A stretch of DNA of 7,569 nt from Terriglobus sp. (lineage in GTDB: Bacteria; Acidobacteriota; Terriglobia; Terriglobales; Acidobacteriaceae). Every line of letters starts with the position of its first letter. Within the stretch, counting starts at the first letter, position 1. The DNA lies in assembly GCA_023265355.1 (NCBI GenBank), contig JAHFTZ010000042.1:1-7569 (forward strand). Direction: 5' to 3'. Of this stretch, positions 6,279-7,569 are shown piece by piece. Position numbers and translations under genes: made by a program. The notes under the pieces were generated by a model, which saw only the letters and a program-made list of their open reading frames with translations, was not told where the DNA came from and did no database searches.

Positions 6279-6317
6279 GAGTAAGTAAGCTCATTTAGTA
6301 AATGAGCTTACTTACTC
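6279..6317. repeat. Perfect 18-bp inverted repeat between convergent genes (possible bidirectional terminator)
   Basis: The arms 6279-6296 and 6300-6317 are exact reverse complements (they begin GAGTAAGTAAG and end CTTACTTACTC) around a 3-nt loop, AGT. With a 2-nt bulge the pairing can extend to CCGAG/CTCGG. It lies between the stop of the secreted-protein gene (6247) and the stop of the convergent glycosyltransferase gene (6338), the place expected for a bidirectional terminator. Neither strand has a T run after the stem, so it is not a standard intrinsic terminator. It could instead block 3' exonucleases, bind a protein, or be a mobile repeat remnant. An 8-nt copy of the arm motif (AGTAAGTA) also occurs at 6243-6250 across the stop codon of the upstream gene. 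Confidence 0.85.
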
Positions 6318-6337
6318 GGAGGATGAAGTATGAGATG

Positions 6338-7468
6338 TCACGCAATCAGCACATCTACCCATGCCGCCACATTCCGCGGCAGGTCATGGTTCTGCAGAGC
6401 CCGGTCTCGGCCTGCAGCGCCCATCCTTTTTCGTAGAGCCTCATCTCCAGCCAGCTTCAGAATTCCCGTCGCCAGTGCAGCATCATCTTTTGGCTCGAAG
6501 ACGAAACCATTCAGACCGTCTTCCACGAGCTCTGGCAGGCCTCCGATCCGTGACGCCACGACGGGCAAACCGGCGCTCATACCCTCCGCCACGGCCAGGC
6601 AAAAGGCCTCGTGCCACTGCGAACATTGAATCTGAATTGCCGCCGCCGCCCATGCTCCGCTTGCCGAAAGATCCTGCACCTGGCCGCACCAGGTTACGTG
6701 GCCTGCGATCCCAAATTCGCGGGCGATCGCGGCGTACACTTCTCGTCCTGCTCCATCGCCACAGAAGACAAACTGCAGATCCCGCCGTTCGTCCAGCACA
6801 CGCTTCGCCGCCCGCAGCGCGACGTCGATGCCTTTTTCCGGCACAAGCCAGCTGACCTGTAAAACAATCCGCCGGTCGGCGGGAATGGCATACTTCGCGC
6901 GGAAGGCAGCCGCATCGCCCAGGTCCCGGTAATTGTCTACCGCGCTGTAAATCACGCGGCTCTTGCTCGCCGGAACGATCTGTTCCCGGTCGGAACAGGC
7001 CTTTACGAAAGCTGTCGCGCAGATGGCCTCTGCCAAAGGCCTCATGAGCATCTGCACTTTGCTGCCGGCGCGATAGTTGTAACGCGCCGCCGATCTGGAA
7101 GTCTGGTCGTAATAGATGCTCCGCTTAACGCCTAGCAGCGATCCCAGAAGGGGCCACAGACGCACCGGTCCGCCCAGCGTATAAAGCAAGACCTCCGGAC
7201 GATAGCGCAGAACGAGCTTGATGTACTCAAGGGTGTTTGTGAGGCCTAGCCCTTCCTGTACTTTTTGCACGTCCAGCGTGACGTTCCCTGGCTCCAGCAG
7301 AAACTCGCGCACGGCACCCTTGGGCTCAGTCTGATAGCAGATCGTCAGGTCCCATCCCTTGGGGTCCAACTGCCGCGCCAACTCCGCCGCAAAACTTTCA
7401 ATTCCGCCGACACGGTTGGCCGCCAGCGCCGCCAGGAACAAAACTCGTTTGCGCTTCGATTTCGCCAT
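6338..7468 (-). CDS. Family 4 glycosyltransferase (GT-B fold)
   Basis: This 376-residue protein is a normal length for family 4 retaining glycosyltransferases. The N-terminal domain opens with a basic stretch and a first strand (VLFLAALAANRVGGIESF, about 9-26) carrying the glycine-rich acceptor-side turn. The C-terminal donor domain has VSWLVPEKGIDVALRA (205-220), FVFCGDG (233-239) and VTWCGQV (258-264). It also has the E-x7-E motif EAFCLAVAE (287-295), followed by GLPVVASRIGGLPELV (300-315), which binds the sugar nucleotide. The enzyme is probably cytoplasmic or peripheral to the inner membrane and builds a surface glycan. Donor sugar and linkage cannot be told. The ATG at 7468 is the first possible start because an in-frame TAG lies two codons upstream. 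AGGG lies 7 nt before it. The gene converges on the secreted-protein gene and may be co-transcribed with a gene at the right edge. Confidence 0.93.
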   Translation of the reverse strand: MAKSKRKRVLFLAALAANRVGGIESFAAELARQLDPKGWDLTICYQTEPKGAVREFLLEPGNVTLDVQKVQEGLGLTNTLEYIKLVLRYRPEVLLYTLGGPVRLWPLLGSLLGVKRSIYYDQTSRSAARYNYRAGSKVQMLMRPLAEAICATAFVKACSDREQIVPASKSRVIYSAVDNYRDLGDAAAFRAKYAIPADRRIVLQVSWLVPEKGIDVALRAAKRVLDERRDLQFVFCGDGAGREVYAAIAREFGIAGHVTWCGQVQDLSASGAWAAAAIQIQCSQWHEAFCLAVAEGMSAGLPVVASRIGGLPELVEDGLNGFVFEPKDDAALATGILKLAGDEALRKRMGAAGRDRALQNHDLPRNVAAWVDVLIA

Positions 7469-7483
7469 CCTCTAACCCTATCC

Positions 7484-7569
7484 TCAGACCTCAATAAAGT
7501 GAAAGCCTGGAGATAGAAGTCCTGCGGTCGACGCGTCTGGCTGTCCGGTGTGCATTGGAGCCCACGGTC
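7484..7569 (-). CDS. Possible C-terminal end of an upstream gene (runs off right edge)
   Basis: One minus-strand frame is open from the window edge to a TGA at 7486-7484 and gives 27 residues ending LLSPGFHFIEV. The stop lies 15 nt before the ATG of the family 4 glycosyltransferase, a typical operon spacing. There is no recognisable motif, and another frame is also open here, so the reading could be chance. If real, it would be a further gene of the same glycan operon. Confidence 0.3.
   Translation of the reverse strand, partial: PWAPMHTGQPDASTAGLLSPGFHFIEV

Overview
This 7.6 kb window is GC-rich bacterial chromosome, with no tRNA, rRNA, insertion sequence, integrase or CRISPR array visible. 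The gene types and composition suggest a soil-type member of the Acidobacteriota (Terriglobia-like). That placement is inferred from recognising the protein families and is not proven by any marker gene here.

Layout from left to right: (1) the first 45 codons of a glycosyltransferase on the minus strand, running off the left edge (1-135). (2) Divergent from it, a two-gene plus-strand operon: a Wzx-type multipass polysaccharide flippase (294-1697) and a family 2 glycosyltransferase (1690-2730), overlapping by 8 nt. (3) A gap of about 400 nt with a candidate promoter and several RNA hairpins, which looks like a long structured leader. (4) An RhlE-like DEAD-box RNA helicase with a TTG start (3136-4647), closed by a strong intrinsic terminator (4669-4700). 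(5) A gap of about 350 nt, AT-richer in part, then a secreted beta-propeller-like protein of the TIGR03118 type (5051-6247). (6) A perfect 18-bp-arm palindrome between convergent genes (6279-6317). (7) A family 4 glycosyltransferase on the minus strand (6338-7468), with the possible tail of an upstream gene at the right edge (7484-7569).

The flippase and the three glycosyltransferases fit assembly and export of a surface glycan (O-antigen, capsule or exopolysaccharide). Glycosyltransferases would add sugars to a lipid-linked unit on the cytoplasmic face and the flippase would move it across the inner membrane. The helicase and the TIGR03118 protein have no evident glycan role. They sit between glycan genes as separate transcription units, so the region reads as a mosaic and not as one operon.

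No clearly new multi-gene system is visible. The points most worth a second look are the structured leader of the helicase, the DEVD variant of its motif II, the perfect palindrome at 6279-6317, and the TIGR03118 protein without an obvious C-terminal anchor.
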